DNA of 38,215 bases. It comes from a virus. Shown in pieces: positions 1 to 6,470 of this stretch. Where the stretch lies: IMG/VR virus record IMGVR_UViG_3300027709_000002, positions 1-38,215 of that record. One strand, written 5' to 3'. The position numbers and the translations under genes were made by a program. How positions within the stretch are numbered: the stretch's first letter is position 1; each line of letters begins with the position of its first letter. The notes beneath the pieces were generated by a model. That model did no database searches, had not been told where the DNA came from, and was given only the letters and a program-made list of their open reading frames with translations.

Positions 1-7
1 TAGGTTT

Positions 8-27
8 TGTGTGTATGTGTGTGTGTG
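8..27. repeat. Short alternating TG/TA tract
   Basis: Twenty bases of perfectly alternating purine and pyrimidine (mostly TG) lie near the left end. A much longer tract of the same kind lies at 1205-1263, so the lone leftward gene at 215-1030 has one on each side. The role is unknown; such DNA is prone to Z-form and to slippage. Confidence 0.6.
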
Positions 28-79
28 GGGTGAGAATGTCCTGACCACAAATTTTTTAATACTCTTGCCGGTGAAAATC

Positions 80-120
80 CCCAGCTCGGGATTGAGAATG
101 GTTCCTAAAACCCAGCTCGG
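80..120 (+). repeat. Direct repeat CCCAGCTCGG, two copies
   Basis: The ten-base word CCCAGCTCGG occurs at 80-89 and 111-120, 31 bp apart (about three helical turns). It lies in the non-coding stretch downstream of the leftward gene and, if the genome is circular, upstream of the small-terminase region. It could be a pair of protein-binding sites. I see no gene in 1-214. Confidence 0.45.
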
Positions 121-156
121 TATTTTTGTGGTTCTTGCTGTTGGAATTTTGGGCAT

Positions 157-198
157 AAAAAAACCCCGCCCGACTTGTGCCGAGCGGGGAATTTTTTT
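157..198. terminator. Bidirectional rho-independent terminator
   Basis: A GC stem (CCCCGC at 164-169 pairing with GCGGGG at 184-189, extended past one mismatch) is flanked by seven A at 157-163 and seven T at 192-198. It therefore has a U-run in either direction. It lies 17 bp beyond the stop codon of the leftward gene 215-1030 and should end that transcript. It would also block transcription entering from the left. Confidence 0.85.
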
Positions 199-214
199 AG
201 TGGTCAGGACAAAT

Positions 215-1030
215 TTAGATTGCTATTTGTTCTTCACTAGATTGAATTAAAACATTCGCAACGTTTCGGGCGAGAGTCACGTTTTCAGTAGTCACTGCTC
301 GGCTGATTTGTTCTGTCCAATTTTCGTCTCCGCTGCATGCGGTGAGTAGGTCGGACATCATTGCTTTAATGTCTGTTTTGTCTGCATTTCTTGTGCCGCC
401 TTTTTTCGCAAGTTTCACGCCTTTATCCTCGGCTAGGAAACTTACTGATTGCTTGATCGCATCCGGTTTTTTAGTTCCGTCTTTAATCATCTCTGTTTTA
501 GCGGCAGCAAATTGGGCTAGTACACCGTCAGTATCTATGTCTTGCTTAAACATTGACTTAACTAATGTTCCTAGTTGAACGGTGTCACTAGTTTTGATAT
601 CCATCCCGTTTAGGAAATTTTTGATATCGGCTAGCGTTGCATCATCGGTGACTTTACCTAGACCGTGTACGTACTCGGTAAAAGTTCCATCATTCATTGC
701 TACGGCACATAGTCCCGCTCCGGTTTGCATTTGCACCGTATTTCCTTCTTTTGTTACTAAGGATGTGAACGGTACATACTTGACGCTGCCATCTTTTTTA
801 GTTGGATTATCCGGGTCGATTACGTCCCAATTAATAGCCTTATTACCGGTTAAGTTTCCGTTACTATCTTTTGTGTCGGAAATTTTAGGTAGTACTGGAT
901 GACTCCCGTCATCCGCAATGGCTTTATCACTTACGCCGGCTAGCCAAATATTGAATCCGTGATGGATCCAAGTTTCGCCATTATTGCCGTACTTGTCAGC
1001 CAATTTAATGGCTTGGATTAACTTACTCAT
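215..1030 (-). CDS. Hypothetical protein, lone leftward gene with own terminator
   Basis: A 271-residue protein that I do not recognise. It has no signal peptide or membrane helix. The N-terminal half is rich in Gly, Asp and Asn and looks like a globular domain (residues 20-120). The C-terminal half is Lys/Asp/Glu rich and probably helical. The start is supported by a purine-rich AGAGAGAGA stretch a few bases upstream. It reads away from the early rightward operon, has its own intergenic promoter region (1031-1337) and a strong terminator at its end. This is the arrangement of an independently expressed accessory gene ('moron'). Alternatively it could be a virion protein transcribed separately. 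Function not assignable from sequence alone. Confidence 0.75.
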   Translation of the reverse strand: MSKLIQAIKLADKYGNNGETWIHHGFNIWLAGVSDKAIADDGSHPVLPKISDTKDSNGNLTGNKAINWDVIDPDNPTKKDGSVKYVPFTSLVTKEGNTVQMQTGAGLCAVAMNDGTFTEYVHGLGKVTDDATLADIKNFLNGMDIKTSDTVQLGTLVKSMFKQDIDTDGVLAQFAAAKTEMIKDGTKKPDAIKQSVSFLAEDKGVKLAKKGGTRNADKTDIKAMMSDLLTACSGDENWTEQISRAVTTENVTLARNVANVLIQSSEEQIAI

Positions 1031-1047
1031 TACTTTCTCTCTCTCTA

Positions 1048-1118
1048 GTGAACTACTTGGGTTTCGTTCACTACGTTCACCCTATCGGGTTTATCTGCTA
1101 ATAATTGATATTTATCAA
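1048..1118. promoter_or_regulatory. Putative operator half-sites in divergent promoter region
   Basis: Just upstream of the leftward gene are GTGAAC (1048-1053), GTTCAC (1066-1071) and GTTCAC (1075-1080). That is one inverted and two direct copies of a six-base word. A further inverted repeat, TTGATA-TT-TATCAA, lies at 1105-1118. These are placed where a regulator of the leftward gene would bind. The region 1031-1337 holds no gene I can support. It is AT-rich and must contain promoters in both directions, but I cannot name clean -35/-10 pairs. Confidence 0.35.
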
Positions 1119-1204
1119 ATTAGATAAATAATATGTATTAAATAAGTTTTATATTTTTCGTGACTCTTGCTTAAAAAAATTGTGGTAATACCATTTCACA
1201 TATT

Positions 1205-1263
1205 TATGTACACGTACATGTATATGTGTATGTGTATGTGTGTGTGTATATGTATGTGTGTGT
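1205..1263. repeat. 59-bp perfect alternating purine-pyrimidine tract
   Basis: Every base from 1205 to 1263 alternates pyrimidine and purine without a break, being mostly TG, TA and CA/AC steps. Such DNA can adopt left-handed Z-form under negative supercoiling and is unstable in length. It lies between the divergent leftward gene and the early rightward operon, about 75 bp before the first early start codon. Confidence 0.85.
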
Positions 1264-1337
1264 TTATGGGATAAGGATTAGAAATATATTCAGATAGTAT
1301 ATATGTATGCAATTAAATATGAATGGAGATTACAGAT

Positions 1338-1472
1338 ATGGAAAACAAATTAAACCAACGCAGATATCTAAAAGGTATTTCTTACCCAATAGTTAAAGCG
1401 TGTAGTTGCTCCCAATGTGGCGGGCAAAAATGGTTGCGGCACTATCGTTCTACCGAGTGGGTTAAGGCTTAA
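1338..1472 (+). CDS. Small zinc-ribbon-like protein, first gene of early operon
   Basis: A 44-residue basic protein. Cysteines at residues 22, 24 and 27 (CSCSQCGG) form a zinc-knuckle-like turn, but only three Cys are present, so one His (residue 33) or dimerisation would be needed for a full site. The start is preceded by GGAG at 1324-1327. The stop is five bases before the next start. It is the first gene after the long divergent intergenic region, so it is probably the earliest expressed. Its reading frame gives a better start for the next gene than a longer overlapping alternative would. Function unknown; a small nucleic-acid or protein-binding factor is the obvious guess. Confidence 0.6.
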   Translation: MENKLNQRRYLKGISYPIVKACSCSQCGGQKWLRHYRSTEWVKA

Positions 1473-1476
1473 TCGG

Positions 1477-1647
1477 ATGGGTACTACATTGAAAAAACAA
1501 ATATATCGTTTAGTTGAAGAAGAAATTGGTGCGGGGAATTGTCTCAGTACCGAAGATATTTGGATTAACGCTATTAGTGAAGTACTGGAATTGTCCTACT
1601 GGGATGTTGCAGAAAACTTAGACCATTATTTAATGGAGATCGGATGA
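1477..1647 (+). CDS. Hypothetical small acidic helical protein
   Basis: A 56-residue acidic protein, probably all helical, with no recognised motif. I chose the ATG at 1477, right after the upstream stop, over an upstream in-frame ATG at 1417 that would overlap the whole tail of the preceding gene. The stop overlaps the next start by four bases (ATGA at 1644-1647), which indicates translational coupling within the early operon. Confidence 0.6.
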   Translation: MGTTLKKQIYRLVEEEIGAGNCLSTEDIWINAISEVLELSYWDVAENLDHYLMEIG

Positions 1648-1841
1648 GTACTACGCTGAATGGTAAACCGATTGATGAGTCTTTCGGTACGACTATCGAA
1701 CATATCCGCAATATCCCCGTGATTGATGCCACTAATGCTAAGGCTACTGGCACTCACCGGAGGCGCAAGAATGGTCGTGTAGTTCTTTCATACGATTATG
1801 AGATACTCAAGAAAAGAGTGGAGGCTAATCTTAGTGGATAA
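1644..1841 (+). CDS. Hypothetical small protein
   Basis: A 65-residue protein with a basic stretch around residues 38-45 (HRRRKNGR) that may contact nucleic acid. It overlaps the previous gene by an ATGA junction and overlaps the next gene's GTG start by eight bases. It lies in the early operon directly before the GP88-like gene. No family recognised. Confidence 0.6.
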   Translation: MSTTLNGKPIDESFGTTIEHIRNIPVIDATNAKATGTHRRRKNGRVVLSYDYEILKKRVEANLSG

Positions 1842-2583
1842 AGAATATGCATTGAATAAGTTTTATGCTTCTACGGATAGGAAGGTTACCCCGTTGATGC
1901 GTAGCAGTCCGTTGGCTAATACTTTTGGGTTGCCGGCAGGTAAAGAGTATTCGTGTAAGGATGCTACGGAGTGGTGTCTGTCAAATTGTTACGCAGGTAA
2001 AATTGAGCAGTTGTATTCTAGTGTGCGTGTGTTCTTGTTGCGTAATTGGGATGTGTACGAGGCTAATAAGCATTCTGTGAATGGGTTAACGGATGCGCTT
2101 ATGCCTATGATTAACAAGTTTATTGATGATTGTGAACGGTTGGGTGTTGAGCCGGTGTTTCGTTGGTTTTGGGATGGGGATATTCCTAGTCGTAGGTTCG
2201 CTAGGGCTATGCAGCGTGTGTCGTGTGATGAGCGTGTGGTGTCAAGTGGTGTCAGGTTCTGGGTGTATACCCGTAATTTTGATGTAATAGATTTGTTGTT
2301 GTTGCCTAATTTGACGGTGTATTTGAGTATTGATGCTGGGAATATGTTGAAGGGGTATAAGACTAAGCGTATGTATCCGTCTGTGAAGTTGGCACTTTGT
2401 GCGGATACGTGGGATGAGACTGCGGTGTTGGCGGACAAGTTTGAAGGTGAGCGTAGGGGTGCTAGGTGTCCTGAGTTGACTGGTAAAATTCCGTTGGTTG
2501 TTAGGGGTGTTGGTGCGTGTGTCGATTGTGGCATGTGCATTAGTGGCGTGAACAATGTACGTTTTGCGTCTAGTAAAAAATGA
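1834..2583 (+). CDS. GP88-family phage protein (Cys-rich, radical-SAM-reminiscent)
   Basis: A 249-residue protein resembling the GP88 family known from mycobacteriophages. An N-terminal Cys cluster C41, C48 and C52 precedes the signature FRWFWDGDIPS (residues 109-119) and WVYTRN (143-148). A C-terminal set follows: C212, C229, C232 and C235. The spacing of Cys suggests a metal or Fe-S cluster; the true biochemical role of the family is not established. I chose GTG at 1834 because GGAGG lies at 1820-1824 with nine-base spacing. An in-frame ATG at 1798 has no good ribosome site and would overlap the previous gene by 44 bases. Third codon positions are strongly T/G, unlike the replication genes downstream. 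About 60 bp of non-coding DNA follows it. Confidence 0.75.
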   Translation: MDKEYALNKFYASTDRKVTPLMRSSPLANTFGLPAGKEYSCKDATEWCLSNCYAGKIEQLYSSVRVFLLRNWDVYEANKHSVNGLTDALMPMINKFIDDCERLGVEPVFRWFWDGDIPSRRFARAMQRVSCDERVVSSGVRFWVYTRNFDVIDLLLLPNLTVYLSIDAGNMLKGYKTKRMYPSVKLALCADTWDETAVLADKFEGERRGARCPELTGKIPLVVRGVGACVDCGMCISGVNNVRFASSKK

Positions 2584-2642
2584 GTGCATAAGTAATATGT
2601 GTTGCATATTTTTTATGTGCCTAATCATATAGAGAGGAAATA

Positions 2643-3107
2643 ATGGAAATAAATGGTGAGGTCAATATAGAAATTGACCAATATGCGGATGTCAGTATAG
2701 AAATTGACACCGAAGACTTGGCAGAAACTCTTTGCCAAGACCACAACTTAGTGGATGATGTTGTCTTACGAGAGTATGTGAGAGAACAGATGGAAAATGA
2801 GTTGGATGACCGTGTTACAGAAGCGGTTCATCAAGAGACTCAGGAACTGCGTACCAATATGGAAAGTATGGCTGAAGAGTTAGATCAGTATGAACTGAGT
2901 GTGCAGGTCGATGACTTGGATAATAAAGTCGATGATCTCCATTATCAGGTGAAAGGGTTAATATCCCCAGAACCTGATAGCGACTACTCATACGTGAAAA
3001 CTTACGTACTGGATAACTATGTGCGGATCAACGATCTGCAAGCAACTATCAGAGAAGTGGTAGATGCTCGTTTAGTCGAGTTGCTTACCCTACTTGTAAA
3101 GGAGTAG
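2643..3107 (+). CDS. Hypothetical acidic coiled-coil protein
   Basis: A 154-residue, very acidic protein. Residues 45-110 are heptad-like (ELRTNMESMAEELDQYEL and following) and predict a long coiled coil. Residues 1-25 contain two similar short segments of the VNIEID / VSIEID type, perhaps a duplicated beta hairpin. It is preceded by AGAGAGG at good spacing. A weak promoter could sit in the 59-bp gap before it. No catalytic motif. An oligomeric scaffold or inhibitor would fit but is speculation. Confidence 0.65.
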   Translation: MEINGEVNIEIDQYADVSIEIDTEDLAETLCQDHNLVDDVVLREYVREQMENELDDRVTEAVHQETQELRTNMESMAEELDQYELSVQVDDLDNKVDDLHYQVKGLISPEPDSDYSYVKTYVLDNYVRINDLQATIREVVDARLVELLTLLVKE

Positions 3108-3109
3108 TA

Positions 3110-3370
3110 ATGAATAATGATATCCCGGTTGATGGAACTGTGTACCGTGAACGATTTGGGCGGTTGGAGAATTGGTGGGTTAACCCTGATGGTACTCTCA
3201 GCGGTAATGTCGTCAATTCTGCGTATGTTCCGAATGGTACGTGGATTACTACTGGTGCTTTAACGCACCGTTTTGGAAAGTGTGTGTATTCGGATGAGGC
3301 TCAGTATTTGTTGGGCTTCCCGATGGTTTTTGCGTTACCTAAAGAGAAAGGATGGGTAAGTCCATGGTAG
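3110..3370 (+). CDS. Hypothetical small protein
   Basis: An 86-residue protein, rich in Gly, Trp, Tyr and Asn, probably a small beta-rich domain. It starts one base after the previous stop region, using the AAGGAG that ends the upstream gene as its ribosome site, so it is translationally coupled. No recognised family. Confidence 0.6.
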   Translation: MNNDIPVDGTVYRERFGRLENWWVNPDGTLSGNVVNSAYVPNGTWITTGALTHRFGKCVYSDEAQYLLGFPMVFALPKEKGWVSPW

Positions 3371-3618
3371 AAGTAATTGAAACTTTCCTGTGGATTGCTA
3401 TAGGGGTGGCGCTTGCTGTGCCTCCTACTATGGCTATCTGTTACAGGGGGGAAAGAAAGCGGATAGAGCATTTGAAACACCTTTTCAAGGAGGGGTGTCT
3501 GAATGCGTTCAGAAGCCAATTAGCCGAAGCGATGATGCGACAGGCTGATAGGGAACAGCAAGCCGAGTATGCACTTGGGGTGCATCTTGAGGAAGAAAGA
3601 ATGAAAGAGAGGGGCTAA
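3364..3618 (+). CDS. Small single-pass membrane protein
   Basis: About 84 residues. One hydrophobic helix at residues 6-26 is followed by a basic turn (RGERKR) and a charged, helical cytoplasmic tail. This is an N-out, C-in type II/III topology by the positive-inside rule. An in-frame ATG at 3352 directly abuts the AAAGG and leaves no spacer, so I prefer 3364. It overlaps the previous gene by seven bases. Early phage genes of this type often act on the host envelope or in exclusion, but nothing here proves that. Confidence 0.6.
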   Translation: MVEVIETFLWIAIGVALAVPPTMAICYRGERKRIEHLKHLFKEGCLNAFRSQLAEAMMRQADREQQAEYALGVHLEEERMKERG

Positions 3619-3762
3619 ATGCCTATTGAAACAGACTCGCAAGAGTGGAGAAAAAATGTTATTAACAGCATCATACGTTTCTTGAGAGACAACGAGGAGT
3701 ATGGAGATGACTGGGGAACAGAAATTAAAGTGTTGAAATCTTTAATAGAAAAGGAGGGCTAA
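3619..3762 (+). CDS. Hypothetical micro-protein (47 residues)
   Basis: A 47-residue acidic helical protein ending in Lys-Glu-Gly. It follows the upstream stop directly and ends in a repeated junction (AAGGAGGGCTAATG) in which the Shine-Dalgarno sequence of the next gene encodes its last residues. Head-to-tail packing with the neighbours argues that it is real. No family recognised. Confidence 0.55.
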   Translation: MPIETDSQEWRKNVINSIIRFLRDNEEYGDDWGTEIKVLKSLIEKEG

Positions 3763-3887
3763 TGCCTGACATTTGTGAACAGATACAAGAAGATTTACTC
3801 ACATTCTTAGATGGTATGGAGTCATCCATACTCGATGGTGTGTGTCAAATAGTGGTGGACAATTTCAAAAAAGAAAGGAAGGGCTAA
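3762..3887 (+). CDS. Hypothetical micro-protein (41 residues)
   Basis: A 41-residue acidic protein with a helical N-terminal half and a basic end (KKERKG). Its start overlaps the upstream stop (TAATG) and its stop overlaps the next start the same way. The ribosome site GGAGGG lies at the end of the preceding gene. No family recognised. Confidence 0.55.
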   Translation: MPDICEQIQEDLLTFLDGMESSILDGVCQIVVDNFKKERKG

Positions 3888-4063
3888 TGGCTAGCAAACA
3901 ATGCCATATATGTGGACTGTCTGAGAATGTTTTCCTTTCATGGGAGAAATTCTGGCAGGTCACAGACCACAAGAACCAACAGGTGTGGGTGTGCTATGGA
4001 GACATGGTGAACCTTGACCCTATGGGTGATGGACAACTACAAGATCCTTTGAAGGAGGGCTAA
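3887..4063 (+). CDS. Small zinc-knuckle-like protein
   Basis: A 58-residue protein with CHIC at residues 6-9 and another Cys at 36, plus His 27, which could complete a zinc site. I start it at 3887, the ATG in the TAATG junction; a longer in-frame version from 3842 would overlap the preceding gene. Its C-terminus is Leu-Lys-Glu-Gly, encoded by the recurrent AAGGAGGGCTAATG junction. Similar small Cys-pair proteins follow at 4063 and 4215. Confidence 0.6.
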   Translation: MASKQCHICGLSENVFLSWEKFWQVTDHKNQQVWVCYGDMVNLDPMGDGQLQDPLKEG

Positions 4064-4230
4064 TGGGTATTGAAGATGAACTTACGTTCCATTCTCTTAA
4101 CACCCCCGAGGGTGACGCATTGTATAACGAGATGTACGGCTACTATCGTTGCGGTATTTGCAACAGGAGAACAAGCCGTCATCCATCTGCGTTGAGTAGA
4201 GATGGGGTGAAGATATGTCGGAAATGTTAA
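4063..4230 (+). CDS. Small zinc-ribbon-like protein
   Basis: A 55-residue protein with two CxxC knuckles: CGIC at residues 30-33 and CRKC at 52-55, the last Cys being the final residue. This is a complete four-Cys zinc ribbon separated by a basic loop (NRRTSRH). Such ribbons commonly bind nucleic acids or proteins. It starts at a TAATG junction with good GGAGGG and overlaps the next gene by 16 bases. Confidence 0.65.
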   Translation: MGIEDELTFHSLNTPEGDALYNEMYGYYRCGICNRRTSRHPSALSRDGVKICRKC

Positions 4231-4394
4231 ATGATTACGGGCATAGGTGGACTAATAGTTATGACGGGGACAATGTTGAATGTCAATATTGTGGCGACTC
4301 GTATAACAGCAAGAAGTGGTGTACTAATCGACTCGTTGTGTCTGAGCAAGACAGGGAGATGGATGAAGGTATGTCCAAGTACTATAACCTATAA
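4215..4394 (+). CDS. Small Cys-containing protein
   Basis: A 59-residue protein with CQYC at residues 23-26 and Cys 36. It is acidic toward the C-terminus. It overlaps the end of the preceding zinc-ribbon gene by 16 bases. An ATG at 4224 is an alternative start. I prefer this frame to a hydrophobic frame starting at 4231, because it keeps the Cys-pair pattern of its neighbours and the overlap habit of the operon. Confidence 0.5.
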   Translation: MSEMLNDYGHRWTNSYDGDNVECQYCGDSYNSKKWCTNRLVVSEQDREMDEGMSKYYNL

Positions 4395-4397
4395 ACT

Positions 4398-4421
4398 ATA
4401 TGCATGCATATGTTTTATAAT
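4398..4421 (+). promoter_or_regulatory. Possible promoter with 14-bp palindrome
   Basis: In the 88-bp gap before the gene at 4483, a perfect palindrome ATATGCATGCATAT (4398-4411) is followed at once by TGTTTTATAAT. The TATAAT (4416-4421) matches the -10 consensus exactly. No clear -35 is present, so the palindrome may be an activator or repressor site. It would drive the second group of early genes (4483-7692). Confidence 0.35.
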
Positions 4422-4482
4422 AGTGAAAGAAAGAGACTATTGATAGAGTATTAGTAGTCGTAATATTAAAGAGAGGAAAGCA

Positions 4483-4785
4483 ATGATAAAACTAAATAAC
4501 GGAGCCACTCCGATAGTGTGGCTGGTAAGAAATGGTGGCGAAGGAGAGCGTCCTTTTTGTGGCGTTCTTGTCGCTAGACCAATGGCAGGAATACACGCAT
4601 ATGTTTGTTGGAGTATGTACTCTGATGATGGTGAAGCATTTGATTGTGTGTGGGGTAACTATTGCCACACAATAGATGAGGCTATTGAATCATTCAATGA
4701 AAGGATTGCAGGTTCGATAGATGATGTTGGGATATACGAAAAAAGAAAGTACGACCAGTTCTTGAGGGGTGTGGAACATGTCTAA
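4483..4785 (+). CDS. Hypothetical protein
   Basis: A 100-residue mixed alpha/beta protein with several Trp, Cys and Gly residues in its first half and a charged C-terminal helix. GAGAGG precedes the ATG. It is the first gene after a possible promoter. It overlaps the next gene by eight bases. No recognised family. Confidence 0.65.
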   Translation: MIKLNNGATPIVWLVRNGGEGERPFCGVLVARPMAGIHAYVCWSMYSDDGEAFDCVWGNYCHTIDEAIESFNERIAGSIDDVGIYEKRKYDQFLRGVEHV

Positions 4786-5053
4786 AACTGAAATCATAGT
4801 AGGACATGTGGGTGTTGACTCAGGCACTATTCTCATAACCGATCCTTGTTACATCAAAGAGGACTACGACTATGAACAAGTGGTTGAACCCACCCTTCAA
4901 AACTTATGGAGTCACACCCTTAACGGCTTGGGATTTATCACAACTTCAGGCTACGGAGATGGGTACTACCCAGTTTATGCGACTGTGCGAGAAGATAAGG
5001 ATTGGGGCGCTCGTGTTGAAAGTGTCACGATCAGATTTATGGAGGGTGTGTGA
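4778..5053 (+). CDS. DUF4241-like small protein
   Basis: A 91-residue protein. The pattern GVDSGTILITDPCYI near the N-terminus, then GYGDGYYPVY and a final hydrophobic strand, recalls the DUF4241-like folds found in phages and bacteria, in which a Gly-Asp-Gly-x-Tyr-Pro-Val-Tyr segment is typical. The biochemical role of that family is not established. I chose ATG 4778 over GTG 4769 because GAGGGG sits eight bases upstream of it. The stop overlaps the next start (TGATG). Confidence 0.65.
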   Translation: MSKTEIIVGHVGVDSGTILITDPCYIKEDYDYEQVVEPTLQNLWSHTLNGLGFITTSGYGDGYYPVYATVREDKDWGARVESVTIRFMEGV

Positions 5054-5328
5054 TGTCCGACAAACCGAAAGTTCCTGAGTACGACCTTGAAGGTTGGTTT
5101 TACCGTGTGAGTAAACGTGTCCGCCTTCAAGACTGTTGGGGTGGAAGTGACTTGGCACTACTATTAGATCTGTTTGTCTTGTATTTGGGTTGGTCTACAC
5201 CAATAGAACCCGACGTAACTCCTGAAATGATTTATTACGCTAGTGGGATGGAAGACAGTCGAATAACAGATCTTTTAGATGGTCTTGAAAAAGAAACGGG
5301 TATACCTTATCCGTTCGATATTAAATAG
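5053..5328 (+). CDS. Hypothetical protein
   Basis: A 91-residue acidic, mostly helical protein with a hydrophobic stretch (residues 33-46) too short and mixed to be a clear membrane segment. The start overlaps the upstream stop in TGATG, with GGAGGG six bases before it. It is followed after 12 bp by the DUF932 gene. The alternation of strong ribosome sites with overlapping starts suggests high early expression. Function unknown. Confidence 0.65.
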   Translation: MSDKPKVPEYDLEGWFYRVSKRVRLQDCWGGSDLALLLDLFVLYLGWSTPIEPDVTPEMIYYASGMEDSRITDLLDGLEKETGIPYPFDIK

Positions 5329-5340
5329 AAAGGAGACTGT

Positions 5341-6255
5341 ATGAATAATACGGTTCTTGAAAGAAGCGAGGCGTTTTATGCTCGTGAAATAATGGGTGAT
5401 GCTGGGGCTTTGTTCCCTGTGCATTATCCAGCAGCACAACATCATTGTCTGCGAAGAGAAGACGCTCACATCCCTGTGATTGAGAGCGGCGTTTACAAGG
5501 GTGAACCTTTATACAAGTTCGTTGTCCGTGAGGACACGGGGCGTGTAGTCGGGTTACACTCTGGTAAATATCCTGAAGTTGATGGATATCAGATGCTTGC
5601 CGACATGGCAGACATGATGTTCCCTCTATCAACTACGTCCTGTACACTCTGGGGGGCAGGTGAAAGAGTTGCTGTTACGCAACAACTTTCGGACTCCATA
5701 GATCTTGGGGGTGGAGATACAATCCAATCCCATTTAGTGTGGATCAGTTCCTTAGATGGTTCTTGGTCAACTAGTGTGTACGACATGCAAAGCAGGTTCT
5801 TCTGCCAAAACCAATTAGTGGGTAAAGCACTATTGAAGGTTAGGCACACGAAGAACCACGATGAAATCTTTGAGATGAAAGCCACGATTGTGAAGCAGGC
5901 TGCTGAACAGGCGCTTGCTTGGCAAGGTAAGGCTCTCATGTTGAAGCAACAACCTATGATTGATTCAGAGTTTTATGAGTTAACCAGTCAGTTGTTGCCT
6001 TTTGAAGATCACATGTCTACCCGGAAAGAAAACTCTATCAACGAGGCTCGTGGCTCAATGAGGCGACGCTGGTTCGAGGAGAAAGAACAATGGGGTGAAG
6101 GTAATGGTTGGCTTGCTTGGAATGCTATTCAAGGTGCCGAGCAGCACACTGTTAACGCTGGACGTAACCGTGATAAGGCTAAGTCATTGCAGAAGGCTCT
6201 TGAAGGTAAAACTCCTTTGGCTAACAAAGCAATGAGTTTGATACTGGCTCAATGA
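5341..6255 (+). CDS. DUF932 (phage/plasmid-like TIGR03299-type) protein
   Basis: A 304-residue protein of the DUF932 type, widespread in phages and plasmids. The diagnostic part is RFFCQNQLVGKALLKVRHT (residues 152-170), preceded by a beta-rich domain (residues 40-145) with GAGERVAV. The C-terminal third is helical and basic. Length is normal for the family. AAAGGAG precedes the ATG with good spacing. Members lie in early or replication-adjacent phage regions, and an anti-restriction or DNA-binding role has been suggested; none is proven. The stop overlaps the next start (ATGA). Confidence 0.8.
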   Translation: MNNTVLERSEAFYAREIMGDAGALFPVHYPAAQHHCLRREDAHIPVIESGVYKGEPLYKFVVREDTGRVVGLHSGKYPEVDGYQMLADMADMMFPLSTTSCTLWGAGERVAVTQQLSDSIDLGGGDTIQSHLVWISSLDGSWSTSVYDMQSRFFCQNQLVGKALLKVRHTKNHDEIFEMKATIVKQAAEQALAWQGKALMLKQQPMIDSEFYELTSQLLPFEDHMSTRKENSINEARGSMRRRWFEEKEQWGEGNGWLAWNAIQGAEQHTVNAGRNRDKAKSLQKALEGKTPLANKAMSLILAQ

Positions 6256-6470
6256 TGAGTAGAAATCACAGAGAAGCAACAGCAACGATATTAGTAACAA
6301 TAGAATATGATGTTGAGCAAACATTTGACAATGGTGTCTCTATACATGATATGTGTGACAACTGGGATGAATGGATAGAACTACCTGAAGGGTGTATGCC
6401 TAAAGAATGGGATTACATCGAGGTAGAGATATCTAAGATTGAATGCGAAGGGGAAGAATGGTATCGATGA
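6252..6470 (+). CDS. Hypothetical acidic protein
   Basis: A 72-residue strongly acidic protein with alternating hydrophobic strands at both ends (TATILVTIEYDV and YIEVEISKIE), suggesting a small beta-sheet domain. Its start overlaps the DUF932 stop (ATGA) and its end overlaps the next gene. The acidity and beta-edge strands resemble small DNA-mimic or inhibitor proteins only in a general way. No family recognised. Confidence 0.6.
   Translation: MMSRNHREATATILVTIEYDVEQTFDNGVSIHDMCDNWDEWIELPEGCMPKEWDYIEVEISKIECEGEEWYR

Noticed and set aside
11-250. Rightward 79-residue reading frame at the left end
   Set aside because: It runs through a clear bidirectional terminator and a repeat-rich non-coding stretch, has no good ribosome site and overlaps the end of the leftward gene.
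1031-1337. Possible tRNA or small RNA in the long intergenic region
   Set aside because: No cloverleaf or strong terminator-ended stem could be seen; the region is AT-rich with a simple alternating tract.
4231-4443. Hydrophobic 70-residue frame following the zinc-ribbon gene
   Set aside because: It runs across the likely promoter palindrome, while the 4215-4394 frame keeps the operon's overlap habit and its Cys-pair pattern.
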